Assembly (NCBI RefSeq): GCF_001467745.1
Contig: NZ_LNYG01000013.1
Coordinates: 320,454-384,453, forward strand
Direction of reading: 5' to 3'
DNA from: Legionella jamestowniensis
Lineage (GTDB): Bacteria > Pseudomonadota > Gammaproteobacteria > Legionellales > Legionellaceae
Length of the DNA: 64,000 bases
Both the position numbers and the translations under genes were made by a program. Of this stretch, positions 8,971 through 17,075 are shown in pieces. Position 1 is the first letter of the stretch. Each line of letters begins with the position of its first letter. Below the pieces are notes generated by a model that saw only the letters and a program-made list of their open reading frames with translations, was not told the origin of the DNA and made no database searches.

Positions 8971-9010
8971 GGCAAATACAGGTTTCAACCCTATTAAGAA
9001 AACTTTAATT
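8971..9010 (+). repeat. Direct repeat, right copy, flanking a decayed IS
   Basis: Begins GGCAAATACAGG and aligns with 8105-8144 in the same orientation. It adjoins the right inverted end directly and lies 46 bp before the next gene, so it may contribute to that gene's promoter region. Confidence 0.55.
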
Positions 9011-9055
9011 ATTGGTTGCTATAATCTTTATTATCGAATTAAAGAGTATAATGAC

Positions 9056-11173
9056 ATGAAACTGAGTGAGTTAATTAGTAAGTATTTAAATAATTCCTAT
9101 AGTAAGTCTGAAGCGCAGTCCTACATTAGAGGGTTAAGGATAGATACTCCAATTCCTGTAGAAATTACTACTTTTATAGAAAAATTTGCAAGCAAAGAAT
9201 TGATTAGTGAAAAAGAAGCCCGTAATTTTTCCATGCAATTAACAACACTTAATAAAGAAATACAAAATTGCATTATTCATCTACTTTATAATATGAGCTT
9301 AAATATTTACAAGGAATACGAGCAAGAAATTAGGGAAATAGTTGAGAATGAAATTGATGGTAATTTGAAGAAAGGTAAAGAAATTCCAATCAGTTCCGAA
9401 AAACATGCTAAGAGCTATATAGGACTATTAAACTGTTATCAACTTTTTTCTTGTCCCCTCCCTAGAGGGGATTTTACTTTCTCCTATCCGGGAGTTTATG
9501 ACCCACAAAGAAATATTATTAATTATGATGTTCCATTTGCAATTAATGCACTCCGGCTAGTTGGGAAATTGCCGACTACTGACAATTTTATGGGTATGGA
9601 TTTAAGCAAACCGTTTTACCCTTTAAAATTGGAAGTCGTTAAACAGGAGAAAGTTCCTTTAAAAAAAGGTGTTAAAGAAGGTGACACTTTTTACCCTTAC
9701 AAAGCGGTAAGTAAAATTGCCAAGGGAGATACTGGAGATAATACTTTTTTGGCCACTAATGGCAAAAAAATTCTTTTCATTCGCGGGGTAGAACGTTATT
9801 CTCCAAATGCTATTTTAGCCTCCAAAATTGCAACCTTAGTTAGCCCAGCTCACTTTTCTTCAGAACGCTTATTAGATAATCGTTTAGTTGGCTCTAAAGC
9901 AATTCCAAATTACGCAATTTCTGTCGCTGATCGTCGAACTCGGGATGCCCGAAAAGAGTATATAGAGACAAAAAAACAAGTATTTCCCGGCTCAGGGATT
10001 ATTGACGAAGTGACTAATTACATTGTTGAAGGGGACCCTAATATTGAAAATTTTGGGTTTTCTTCTGAAGATGTAGCTAAAAGCCATCTATCAAAAATTG
10101 ATTTCGACCACTGTGCTATTGCTTCGGAAACGTTACACGAAACTTATGAACGTGACGTATTAACAAAGCCCTGGGGAGGAATTTATCACGGAGCCGAACA
10201 TGTGCAAATTGACCCCGACTACATCAAGGAGAAATTATTTGCCCGCTTAAAAGTGTCTATGCTTACCCCACCCTTGCTCAGTATGCTTGCAGACAAAGCC
10301 TATACACCTGAAGATGAAAAAGCTAAAAACAAGGCCGTTACACAATGTATTAATAGAAGCAATATTGCCTTGGACTTATTTTTTGAGCACCCATCAGTAA
10401 GAACGTTTCTTACTGAAAATCCTACGGTTCTTAATCAATGTTATCAAGAAATTGCCGTCTATATATCAACCCATTTTGAAGAAAAAGATCAAAACTTTTT
10501 ATTAGAGTCACTAAGAAACCGCTTAGAAATTATTAAGAATAAAGTGAATGATAGATTAAATATAGATCTACCGATATCTGACTATTCCCCAGATACTCCC
10601 GTCGTTGAAGAGACACTATTTACCGTAGCACAAAAGCAGCAACCCAAGTCTTTGAAGGTAGAACCTTCTTTCGAAGTGAAGTCCCTAAACTTAAATCAAG
10701 ACCATAATGTCGAAGTTAAAAAGCCAGAAACTACTTTTTTATCGCGCAATTGGCTAAAATTACTTGGTATAGCCACCCTCACATTAATCGGAGTGGGAGT
10801 TGGTGTAGCACTAACCGCTACAGGCGTTTTTGCACCGCTTGGGATTGGGATAACCGGATTTACAGTTGCTGCCGCAGTTGGTTTGGGTAGCGGGTTAGTC
10901 GTTGGAGGTGCTACTTTTGGTGCAAAAATAGCCTATGATGAATATCAATTCCAATCATCCAACCCTGTTGAGATTGTCGATGAAAAGAAAGGAGAATTGA
11001 GACCTTCACCCAGTGTTCAATCTTTGATAGAGCAAGTCCAAATAAGCCATCAAGCGATTGAAAAAGGAGCGGTTAAAGTAGAACAAACCCTTGATAGAGT
11101 CTTGGAAAAAACGCAACCTAAAAAGCCTGATGCAGAACAAACCCATGAATTATCTAAGTTTGAAATTAAATAG
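9056..11173 (+). CDS. Kinase-like protein with C-terminal membrane hairpin, candidate effector
   Basis: 705 residues. A helical N-terminus (1-110) is followed by a region with kinase-like signatures: EGDPNIENFGF at 325-335 and KIDFDH at 347-352. These match the catalytic loop (Asp, Asn) and metal-binding Asp of PI3/4-kinase- or HipA-like folds. A possible nucleotide-binding strand lies at about 235-245. Residues 567-590 and 592-622 form two glycine-rich hydrophobic segments, a hairpin that could insert in a membrane; a similar tail is on the GTPase at 52591. The C-terminus is polar and Lys/Glu-rich. It is followed after 8 bp by a small coiled-coil protein gene. Kinase activity and secretion are inference. 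Confidence 0.65.
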   Translation: MKLSELISKYLNNSYSKSEAQSYIRGLRIDTPIPVEITTFIEKFASKELISEKEARNFSMQLTTLNKEIQNCIIHLLYNMSLNIYKEYEQEIREIVENEIDGNLKKGKEIPISSEKHAKSYIGLLNCYQLFSCPLPRGDFTFSYPGVYDPQRNIINYDVPFAINALRLVGKLPTTDNFMGMDLSKPFYPLKLEVVKQEKVPLKKGVKEGDTFYPYKAVSKIAKGDTGDNTFLATNGKKILFIRGVERYSPNAILASKIATLVSPAHFSSERLLDNRLVGSKAIPNYAISVADRRTRDARKEYIETKKQVFPGSGIIDEVTNYIVEGDPNIENFGFSSEDVAKSHLSKIDFDHCAIASETLHETYERDVLTKPWGGIYHGAEHVQIDPDYIKEKLFARLKVSMLTPPLLSMLADKAYTPEDEKAKNKAVTQCINRSNIALDLFFEHPSVRTFLTENPTVLNQCYQEIAVYISTHFEEKDQNFLLESLRNRLEIIKNKVNDRLNIDLPISDYSPDTPVVEETLFTVAQKQQPKSLKVEPSFEVKSLNLNQDHNVEVKKPETTFLSRNWLKLLGIATLTLIGVGVGVALTATGVFAPLGIGITGFTVAAAVGLGSGLVVGGATFGAKIAYDEYQFQSSNPVEIVDEKKGELRPSPSVQSLIEQVQISHQAIEKGAVKVEQTLDRVLEKTQPKKPDAEQTHELSKFEIK

Positions 11174-11181
11174 GATTTAGT

Positions 11182-11598
11182 ATGAGTAAGTTAACATTTT
11201 TTAACAATTTTAAGCAAAAACTTCATGTCCTGGAACAACAAGCGACGTCTTTGGTTAATGTTGAGGATATTGCTCATTTACGCCAAATTAGCAATCAATT
11301 GCAAAGTGAGCTGGATAAATATAAGCAGTTAATGATGAATAGCTTTGATTTATTGTGGGAAAAGCGAAATCAATATAATCAATTATTAGCCGATAACCTT
11401 AATTCAAATCCTCTTAGTTCTGAAGAATACAAACAGGTGGCTAAAAAATTTAAACAATTTGATTGTGATATCGAAGCGTTAAGCAAACTCATCAAGACAG
11501 AAAAACCTCAAGAAACAATTGAGCTCTACGAGGCTAAACTAAGCACTATCAATGATCGAATTCATGAACTTGAACGAGGACTATCTCTCACAAGGTAA
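11182..11598 (+). CDS. Small coiled-coil protein
   Basis: 138 residues, almost wholly alpha-helical by composition, with heptad-like leucine and isoleucine spacing (residues about 10-60 and 85-135) and many Lys, Glu and Gln. The ATG is preceded by AGGATT. It starts 8 bp after the membrane-hairpin kinase-like gene and is surely cotranscribed with it. It may be a partner, chaperone or regulator of that protein. No family recognised. Confidence 0.72.
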   Translation: MSKLTFFNNFKQKLHVLEQQATSLVNVEDIAHLRQISNQLQSELDKYKQLMMNSFDLLWEKRNQYNQLLADNLNSNPLSSEEYKQVAKKFKQFDCDIEALSKLIKTEKPQETIELYEAKLSTINDRIHELERGLSLTR

Positions 11599-11937
11599 AT
11601 TCCTGCGCACGCGAGTCAAATATTATCCTAAAATTGATAGAAAAATCAATTTATATGGAAGCGAAGCTATCATTGATGAATGAGGATCGGATCAAACCAT
11701 CCCTTGATTAGAGCTGATAGTTTTAAGCAATAAATTATCCATATTTAATAAAATGAATTTAGTTTCGACTTAATCTGAACCATAAAGCTAGCTGGGCGCT
11801 TAGTCTCTTTGGAAGAAGCTCAAATTCATAGATTTCGGATAACTTATTGCTTTTGAGTTATTTCCAAATATGTTCAACAAAGGATTAAACAAAAACAATT
11901 TTAAGATTACTTTTTTGGGCAGAACAACTGATACCAT
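11599..11937. other. Intergenic region, no gene seen
   Basis: 339 bp between converging genes. Short frames on both strands have no credible start or composition. A weak inverted pair (CTATCA near 11668 and TGATAG near 11715) might form a hairpin. No T-tract terminator is evident. Confidence 0.5.
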
Positions 11938-12768
11938 TCAAGTAGGTACAGTAATAATTGGTCTTGCGAAACTAACTTTTCTGTCTAGAGAGCCCTCTAT
12001 TCTTCTATTTAAATTAACTTTACCAATCATACCTCTATGTATACCTTCAACTACTGCTTCAATAAGTGTACTACAATCGAAAACCTCGCGAACATGTTTT
12101 AAATATTTTTCAACAGTGTAGGGACTAATTTTAAGAACTTGAGCAATTTGTTTCGCGGAGTTACCTTGTGCAGCCAGCCATAAGCATTCTTGTTCACGAA
12201 CGGGTATTGATGCTTTTTCAGAGTAACCGCCTCTTATTACTGCATGCCGATGTGCTTTATTAGTCAAAATAAAAGAAAATTTGTACTTCGCATTGCAGTA
12301 AGTAATTAATTCAAGAAAAGTATCAACAAAATTAATACAGAAATTTTCAAAAGATCGAATTGTTTTCTTATAAAATTGTTCTGAATCTGTCAGAGTATTC
12401 CGTATGGCACTGAACACAAAAGTACATTCTGCGCAGCGTCTAATAATGTTATAAACTGGATAAATATTATATTGTTCAGTTAATATAGTTTTTAATCGAG
12501 GAGAAATAAATTGGACTTTATCACATAAATAAAAATCACCTTGCGTAAAAGTAATCATTCCAGGCGTGTACGTATAATCCTCTTTATACAAAGCTTCCTG
12601 ATAATAGGATAAAATAATCGGATAGACATTTGATAGAATTAGCAAATCCCCATCATTGAAAATCAGATACATTACAAAATGTTTAAGCCCCATACTTCTT
12701 AAAGGTCTACACGCCTCATCAATTTGCTTTCTATAAGCTAGACTTAAAATGTAGGGTACATCCTTCAT
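11938..12768 (-). CDS. LuxR-family transcriptional regulator
   Basis: 276 residues. The C-terminal LuxR/GerE helix-turn-helix lies at about 188-245 (REQECLWLAAQGNSAKQIA, then SPYTVEKYLKHVREVF), with the usual recognition helix. The N-terminal 170 residues are an unrecognised sensor-like domain with several cysteines. The ATG at 12768 has AAGGAAATGG upstream. It is divergent from the receiver-domain gene at 12980 and shares a 211-bp AT-rich gap with it, so it may regulate the sensory cluster. The residues after the HTH (about 30) are basic and unusual for the family. Confidence 0.82.
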   Translation of the reverse strand: MKDVPYILSLAYRKQIDEACRPLRSMGLKHFVMYLIFNDGDLLILSNVYPIILSYYQEALYKEDYTYTPGMITFTQGDFYLCDKVQFISPRLKTILTEQYNIYPVYNIIRRCAECTFVFSAIRNTLTDSEQFYKKTIRSFENFCINFVDTFLELITYCNAKYKFSFILTNKAHRHAVIRGGYSEKASIPVREQECLWLAAQGNSAKQIAQVLKISPYTVEKYLKHVREVFDCSTLIEAVVEGIHRGMIGKVNLNRRIEGSLDRKVSFARPIITVPT

Positions 12769-12937
12769 AATTCCATTTCCTTTTTAAATTTATGACCTCA
12801 AAATTAATACAAGCATCGCCATATAATTAATAGTGATATGTCAGCAATTATAATTACACTTTTTATCAAGTCAATGGTGTATTTACACTTTATGCGCACT
12901 TTTTTTGTTAATTAGTTCTACTAGGAATTATTTCATA

Positions 12938-12943
12938 TATAAT
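12938..12943 (+). promoter_or_regulatory. Possible -10 box for the sensory cluster
   Basis: A perfect TATAAT lies 37 bp before the start of the receiver gene. No good -35 at 16-18 bp spacing is visible, so it may need an activator. Confidence 0.35.
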
Positions 12944-12979
12944 GGCTCAATTTGAATGTAAGATTTTTAGAGAGACTAA

Positions 12980-13699
12980 ATGTTAGCAATTGCAAAACCT
13001 AAAATAGTCTTATTAGATGACGATCAATCCTTATTAGAAGTTATCTGTTATTATTTCCATGAAAAATTTAAAGAAACCGTTTTGGTGGAGATCTTTTCGA
13101 AAAGCCAGGACTTTTTTCTTTATATTCAAGAAAATTGTTATTTATCAGAGTCACCCTCCGATATATTAAATTCATTTTATGCTAACACTAAAAGCAAAGA
13201 ACAAATTAAGAAAACGTTGAAAGATTTATCAGAGCTATCAGCAATACTTGTGATAGACCAAGAGCTCAGAGAGGAAAATGTTACAGGAATAGAATTAAGC
13301 AACCAAATTAGGCAATACTTCCCATCGGCTTATATTAGTATGCTGACGAGCAATATTCCTACCGATAAGGCGGTCGAGTTACATAATAACCACAGTATAG
13401 ACTTGTTTATAGATAAAAAAGACATTAATGCCATACATAATCTATATGTATATCTATCAAAACAAATAGATGAAATCAAAAATGAATACATGATAGACCC
13501 AATAGATATTTTTGAGTATGCAGATATCTTTGAGAATGACGAATACCTAAACAATAAAAATATACTACTAGAAAGAAATAACCCTATATCATTTTTAACC
13601 CTTAATAATGATGGCGATATTGCGTTTATGAAAAAAAATAAACAAATATCTTTCTGGAAATATAATTCTCAATCGAAACAATTTACTGAATATGAATAG
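12980..13699 (+). CDS. Response-regulator receiver protein
   Basis: 239 residues. The receiver signature is visible: acidic pocket DDD at 13-15, phosphoacceptor D93 (VIDQEL), Thr at 123 (MLTSN) and Lys at 146-147 (IDKKD). The distance between the acidic pocket and D93 is about 25 residues longer than usual because of an insertion at 55-85. After residue 150 there is a C-terminal stretch of about 90 residues with no known output domain. The next gene, which overlaps by 8 bp, looks DNA-binding and may supply the output. The receiver resembles the one at the C-terminus of the kinase at 17047, suggesting a shared phosphorelay. Confidence 0.82.
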   Translation: MLAIAKPKIVLLDDDQSLLEVICYYFHEKFKETVLVEIFSKSQDFFLYIQENCYLSESPSDILNSFYANTKSKEQIKKTLKDLSELSAILVIDQELREENVTGIELSNQIRQYFPSAYISMLTSNIPTDKAVELHNNHSIDLFIDKKDINAIHNLYVYLSKQIDEIKNEYMIDPIDIFEYADIFENDEYLNNKNILLERNNPISFLTLNNDGDIAFMKKNKQISFWKYNSQSKQFTEYE

Positions 13700-14324
13700 T
13701 CAAGAAATCTCAAATATCTTAATAAATCTTTCACCTGCGAAAAGAATTAAATTTATTAGGCAAAAACTTCTTAAGCAGAATCAACAAACGTTTTGTGAAG
13801 ACGGCATTATTAGATCTGGAACTTTAAAATCAATCGAAATAGAAAGAATCAAAGTTGGTCCTAAAATCGCCGAAAGACTTGTGCATAAATTAAATCTTGA
13901 GGGTATTATATGTGATGTCAGTCTCTTTTTAGAGCAGAATTCCCCTTGTACGATAAAAATCGACTCATCCAAAAAAGAACTTGCAGGTAGCTCAATGAGC
14001 TACTTAGAAGAAATTAGACAAAAAATAACCCAGCTTACTCCGATAAAAATTTCTACTAGTGAATACGCACCACAGTTTCCAGCCCAATCTACATTACTAG
14101 CATATGAAGCAACAAAAGAACATTTAAAGGACTTTGACAAAACTTTATGTTTTATTCAAGGTAATAAATCTTCCTTATATTATTTGACTTATCTTAATGA
14201 ACATGAGCTAGAAGGAGAAATAAATAACAAAAAAATTAAAATCTCTACTAACATTATTGAGTTCTGTACAATATTTATTGTTGAAATAATTTATTTGATA
14301 AGCAATAAAAAATCAAATTTATAG
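13692..14324 (+). CDS. Putative HTH-type protein of the sensory cluster
   Basis: 210 residues. Overlaps the receiver gene by 8 bp, so translation is probably coupled. The first 75 residues (SPAKRIKFIRQKLLKQN, then a GTLKSIEIERIKVGPKIAERLVHKL-like region) have the pattern of XRE-type helix-turn-helix domains of this bacterial group, where a recognition helix is followed by a second repeated-helix pair and a VSLFL segment. The C-terminal half may be a dimerisation or LexA-like peptidase-derived domain; I see no Ser-Lys dyad. A hydrophobic stretch near the end (IEFCTIFIVEIIYLI) could be buried core or a membrane anchor. Confidence 0.65.
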   Translation: MNSQEISNILINLSPAKRIKFIRQKLLKQNQQTFCEDGIIRSGTLKSIEIERIKVGPKIAERLVHKLNLEGIICDVSLFLEQNSPCTIKIDSSKKELAGSSMSYLEEIRQKITQLTPIKISTSEYAPQFPAQSTLLAYEATKEHLKDFDKTLCFIQGNKSSLYYLTYLNEHELEGEINNKKIKISTNIIEFCTIFIVEIIYLISNKKSNL

Positions 14325-14535
14325 ATTTTTAATAACCTTTTATACGGATTATACTAATTGAAAATATCTTAAGATTAGAGAAAATTCAAATAAATCGACT
14401 TTTAGGTTCTCAACAAATCAAGGACTAGAAATCATATCGAATAAAGTAATGATACTCCTTCCAAATAATCTTGATTTTAAGTATTTCATTTACTACCATC
14501 CCGGCAACACAAAATGTCTAATTTTTGGTTTTCTC

Positions 14536-14644
14536 ATGATATTAAGGTATTTCCTTTATAGTATTATAATTTTTTTTTAAGCAACCCGCATATGGAGAAG
14601 CATTACTAATAGTTCCTTTTGACTCGAAAAAAGGCCAGCAATAT
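14536..14644 (+). other. Displaced 5' coding part of the peptidase gene (frameshifted)
   Basis: An ATG at 14536 starts a signal-peptide-like frame (MILRYFLYSIIIFF) that ends at a run of nine T (14570-14578). One T fewer would join it to the frame of the next gene through a segment reading KQPAYGEALLIVPFDSKKGQ, which is what precedes the catalytic Cys in bacterial phytochelatin-synthase-like proteins. No canonical start codon exists in that frame between the upstream stop and 14645. Confidence 0.55.
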
Positions 14645-15238
14645 TTGCTAACTAGCAATCTAAATACTAATTTTTTTAAACTTATTGAAAACTACACTAG
14701 TCAAAAAAATCAAGTATATTGTGGTATAGCCAGTGCTGTTATAATTCTTAATTCACTTGAGACTATCCCGGATTCGTTATTGTTTGATAAATATTATTTT
14801 TTTACTCAAGAAAATGTTTTTCTTTCTGACTTTAAAAACAAAAAATTTATGGATGAAATTTATAAGCATGGAATAACATTAGATAAATTAGGAGAAATGC
14901 TAAAAGAAAAAAAAGTTGATGTCATAATCAAACATGCTAGTAGTAAAGGATATTTTAACTTTATTCATGATATTGAAAATACTTTACATCATCAAAATTT
15001 TATTATAGTGAATTTTTTTAGGCCAAAAATAAATCAAGAAGGAGGAGGACACTTTTCTCCTATAGCCGCATACAATAAAAATAAAAACTCTGTTTTGATT
15101 TTAGATGTGGCGAGATATAAACAAAAACCTTTTTGGATTAATGCAGATAGATTATGGAAATCTATGAATACTTTAGATAAAAGAGCTCATAAAAGCAGAG
15201 GTTATTTAATTATAAAAGGTGTTCCGCATGAAAAATAA
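14645..15238 (+). CDS. Phytochelatin-synthase-like cysteine peptidase (5' end frameshifted)
   Basis: 197 residues from the first usable start, a TTG. The papain-fold triad of the phytochelatin synthase family is present: Cys26 in QVYCGIAS, His136 in GGGHFSP and Asp154 in LILDVARY. Bacterial members usually hydrolyse glutathione to gamma-Glu-Cys and Gly rather than polymerise it, and are often exported. The real N-terminus, with a signal peptide, appears to lie at 14536 and is cut off by a one-base T insertion. If only the TTG form is made, it lacks export. The gene overlaps the SDR gene by 11 bp and sits inside a sensory gene cluster, an unusual place for this enzyme. Confidence 0.78.
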   Translation: MLTSNLNTNFFKLIENYTSQKNQVYCGIASAVIILNSLETIPDSLLFDKYYFFTQENVFLSDFKNKKFMDEIYKHGITLDKLGEMLKEKKVDVIIKHASSKGYFNFIHDIENTLHHQNFIIVNFFRPKINQEGGGHFSPIAAYNKNKNSVLILDVARYKQKPFWINADRLWKSMNTLDKRAHKSRGYLIIKGVPHEK

Positions 15239-15944
15239 AACAGTTATTATTACGGGGGCAAGTAAAGGTATTGGGGAAGAATTAGCAAAATATTTTGCTC
15301 AGAAAAAATATAATCTTTTTTTATTGGCAAGAAATGCTTTATTGTTACGAAACTTAAAATATAGCTTAGAAGAACAATATGCTGGTGCTTGTGTTGAATA
15401 TCGAGAATTGGATATCACTGATACAGATGAATTAAATTTTGTTTTAAAAACATACTGCAAAACACATGAATCTATTGACGTTCTAATTAATAACGCTGGT
15501 TTTGTAAAAAGAGGAACCTCTGAAATTGATAATTCTGATTTAAATGAAATGGTTGAGGTTAACCTAAAAGGACTTATGAATACAACAAATATTGTTGTTC
15601 CGTTCATGAAAAAGCAAGGATATGGGCAAATTATTAATATGTCCTCTAGAAACGCTAAAATATCACGCGTTTTTTTAGGTGTTTATGCTGCAACTAAAGC
15701 TGGTGTACTAGCTTATAATGAAGCCTTATACAAGGAATTGATGGAGTATGGCATTAAAGTCACTGCCCTTGTCCCTGGATTTGTAAATACTCAAATGACA
15801 TCGGATGTTCCTTTAGATAAAAAATTGCTAATTCAACCAGAAGATATCTCATATTTTGTAGATTTTATTCTGGGTTTACCTGATAGAGTCGCGTTAAAAG
15901 AAATATGCTTTGAAGCAAAACCTCAGGTTGGCAAGTATGCGTAA
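15228..15944 (+). CDS. Short-chain dehydrogenase/reductase of the sensory cluster
   Basis: 238 residues. TGASKGIG near residues 10-17, NNAG near 85-88, catalytic Ser in NMSS, and a YxxxK (YAATK), all classical SDR marks. The start at 15228 has AAAAGGTG 8 bases upstream; a GTG nine bases earlier is less likely. It overlaps the peptidase gene by 11 bp and the binding-protein gene by 8 bp, so all three are translationally coupled. The PGFVNTxM motif after the active site is typical of DltE/YqjQ-like SDRs. It may make or modify the molecule sensed by the downstream binding protein and kinase. Confidence 0.88.
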   Translation: MKNKTVIITGASKGIGEELAKYFAQKKYNLFLLARNALLLRNLKYSLEEQYAGACVEYRELDITDTDELNFVLKTYCKTHESIDVLINNAGFVKRGTSEIDNSDLNEMVEVNLKGLMNTTNIVVPFMKKQGYGQIINMSSRNAKISRVFLGVYAATKAGVLAYNEALYKELMEYGIKVTALVPGFVNTQMTSDVPLDKKLLIQPEDISYFVDFILGLPDRVALKEICFEAKPQVGKYA

Positions 15945-17075
15945 GTTATTATTGCTTATAACTATTTCTTTGGTAGTTATTAGTCACTATGGTTTCTCCC
16001 AGCATCTTCGAATAGGAATCTTAGATAGTTTCTCATATCAAAAATATGTTTCCGTAAATTATGAAAAATATTATATGGATGGCTTTAACCTTGCCAGAGT
16101 AAATGCTTTAAAAAAAGGAGTTGAAATAGAATATAAAATTTTTCGATATCGATACGATGGACTTTCAATAGTTAATGCTATAAAAAACTGCAAAAGTGGA
16201 AGCCAGATGCCATTATTGGCCCTCGAGACTCTAAAAGTTTTCTTACTTTGGCTGGATATTTAAAAAATACATTATGTGTATCCCCATTCGCAACCTCCCT
16301 TAAAATTAAATCATTACCATCTAATTTTCACAGCATGACCTATCTTGATGATTATACTTCTCAAATATTCATTTATTTCTTTGAAAAAGAATTCAAATCA
16401 AAACCGATTTATTCTTTAGTTGAATTAGATTGTCGAAGTTGTAAAGATTTAGCAGACGAAGTTGAAAGGAATTATCATGGTGCTTTTAGAAAAAATTATT
16501 TTCTAAAAGCAGATATTGAAGATGACGATCTGGAAAAATTATTGACGAATTATAACGGAGAAGATTACATATTTCTTCCCGATACAGCACACTCTACAGC
16601 CGTTTTAATGATAAGGCTATCTAATTATCTGAAAAAGAATTTAATTTTTATAGGTGGTGATGGTTGGGGTACATGGGGAGACTCAGAGGTGGGGCGCACA
16701 AGTTTAAAGTATCCTATGAAGGCATTCCATATTACTCCTTGGTCTCTAGAAATTGAAACGAAAAGAACAACGCATTTTAAAAAGAATTATTCTAAATTTT
16801 ACGGAAAGAAGCCAGAAAATAAATTGTCATTTATTATATATGAAACAACTAACTCTCTTGTTGAATCATTTTTACTTATTCCTTCGAACTGCAATCAAAA
16901 ACTTAATACCCAAGAACAAATAAAGTGCTCATATAATTCCAAGCTCATTCATAAACCTGCTTGGCGCAAACCTGATGGATATGCGGTTTTCAAAATAGAA
17001 AACAATATTAATCAATTATTTGCTGTAATCAATAAGGATGTTTCATATGGAAGTATCTTTAAAAAAGAAAATTAA
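15937..17075 (+). pseudogene. Periplasmic binding protein (type 1 fold), frameshifted
   Basis: Two overlapping frames make one protein of about 379 residues. The first half has a signal peptide (RKLLLLITISLVVISHYGFS) and the first lobe (LRIGILDSF...YMDGFNLA). The second half begins in the other frame with DAIIGPRDSK and continues with SPFATS, FIGGDGWG and the second lobe, typical of LivJ/TorT-type binding proteins. The frame breaks at an A6 run (16182-16187): seven A would restore it. It overlaps the kinase gene by 29 bp, the arrangement of a binding protein that signals through a sensor kinase (TorT/TorS, LuxP/LuxQ). The rest is intact, so the break is recent, a sequencing error, or a switch. 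Confidence 0.75.

Larger units (their letters stand above)
8198..8972. mobile_element. Decayed insertion sequence with inverted ends
   Basis: The two ends are inverted copies of each other. The left end (8198-8277), reverse-complemented, and the right end (8886-8966) share TTTTGAGGCAACGA, TTCGGCAACAG and TTGAGGCA in the same order. Within the right end, TTCGGCAACAG plus TTTGAGGCAA occurs twice about 58 bp apart, as expected of transposase-binding subterminal repeats. Between the ends lie a transposase N-terminal remnant (minus strand, starting near the right end) and a long hairpin. The interior is far shorter than a working element, so it cannot move by itself. The remnant resembles ISNCY-type DDE transposases, but that call is tentative. 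Confidence 0.65.
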
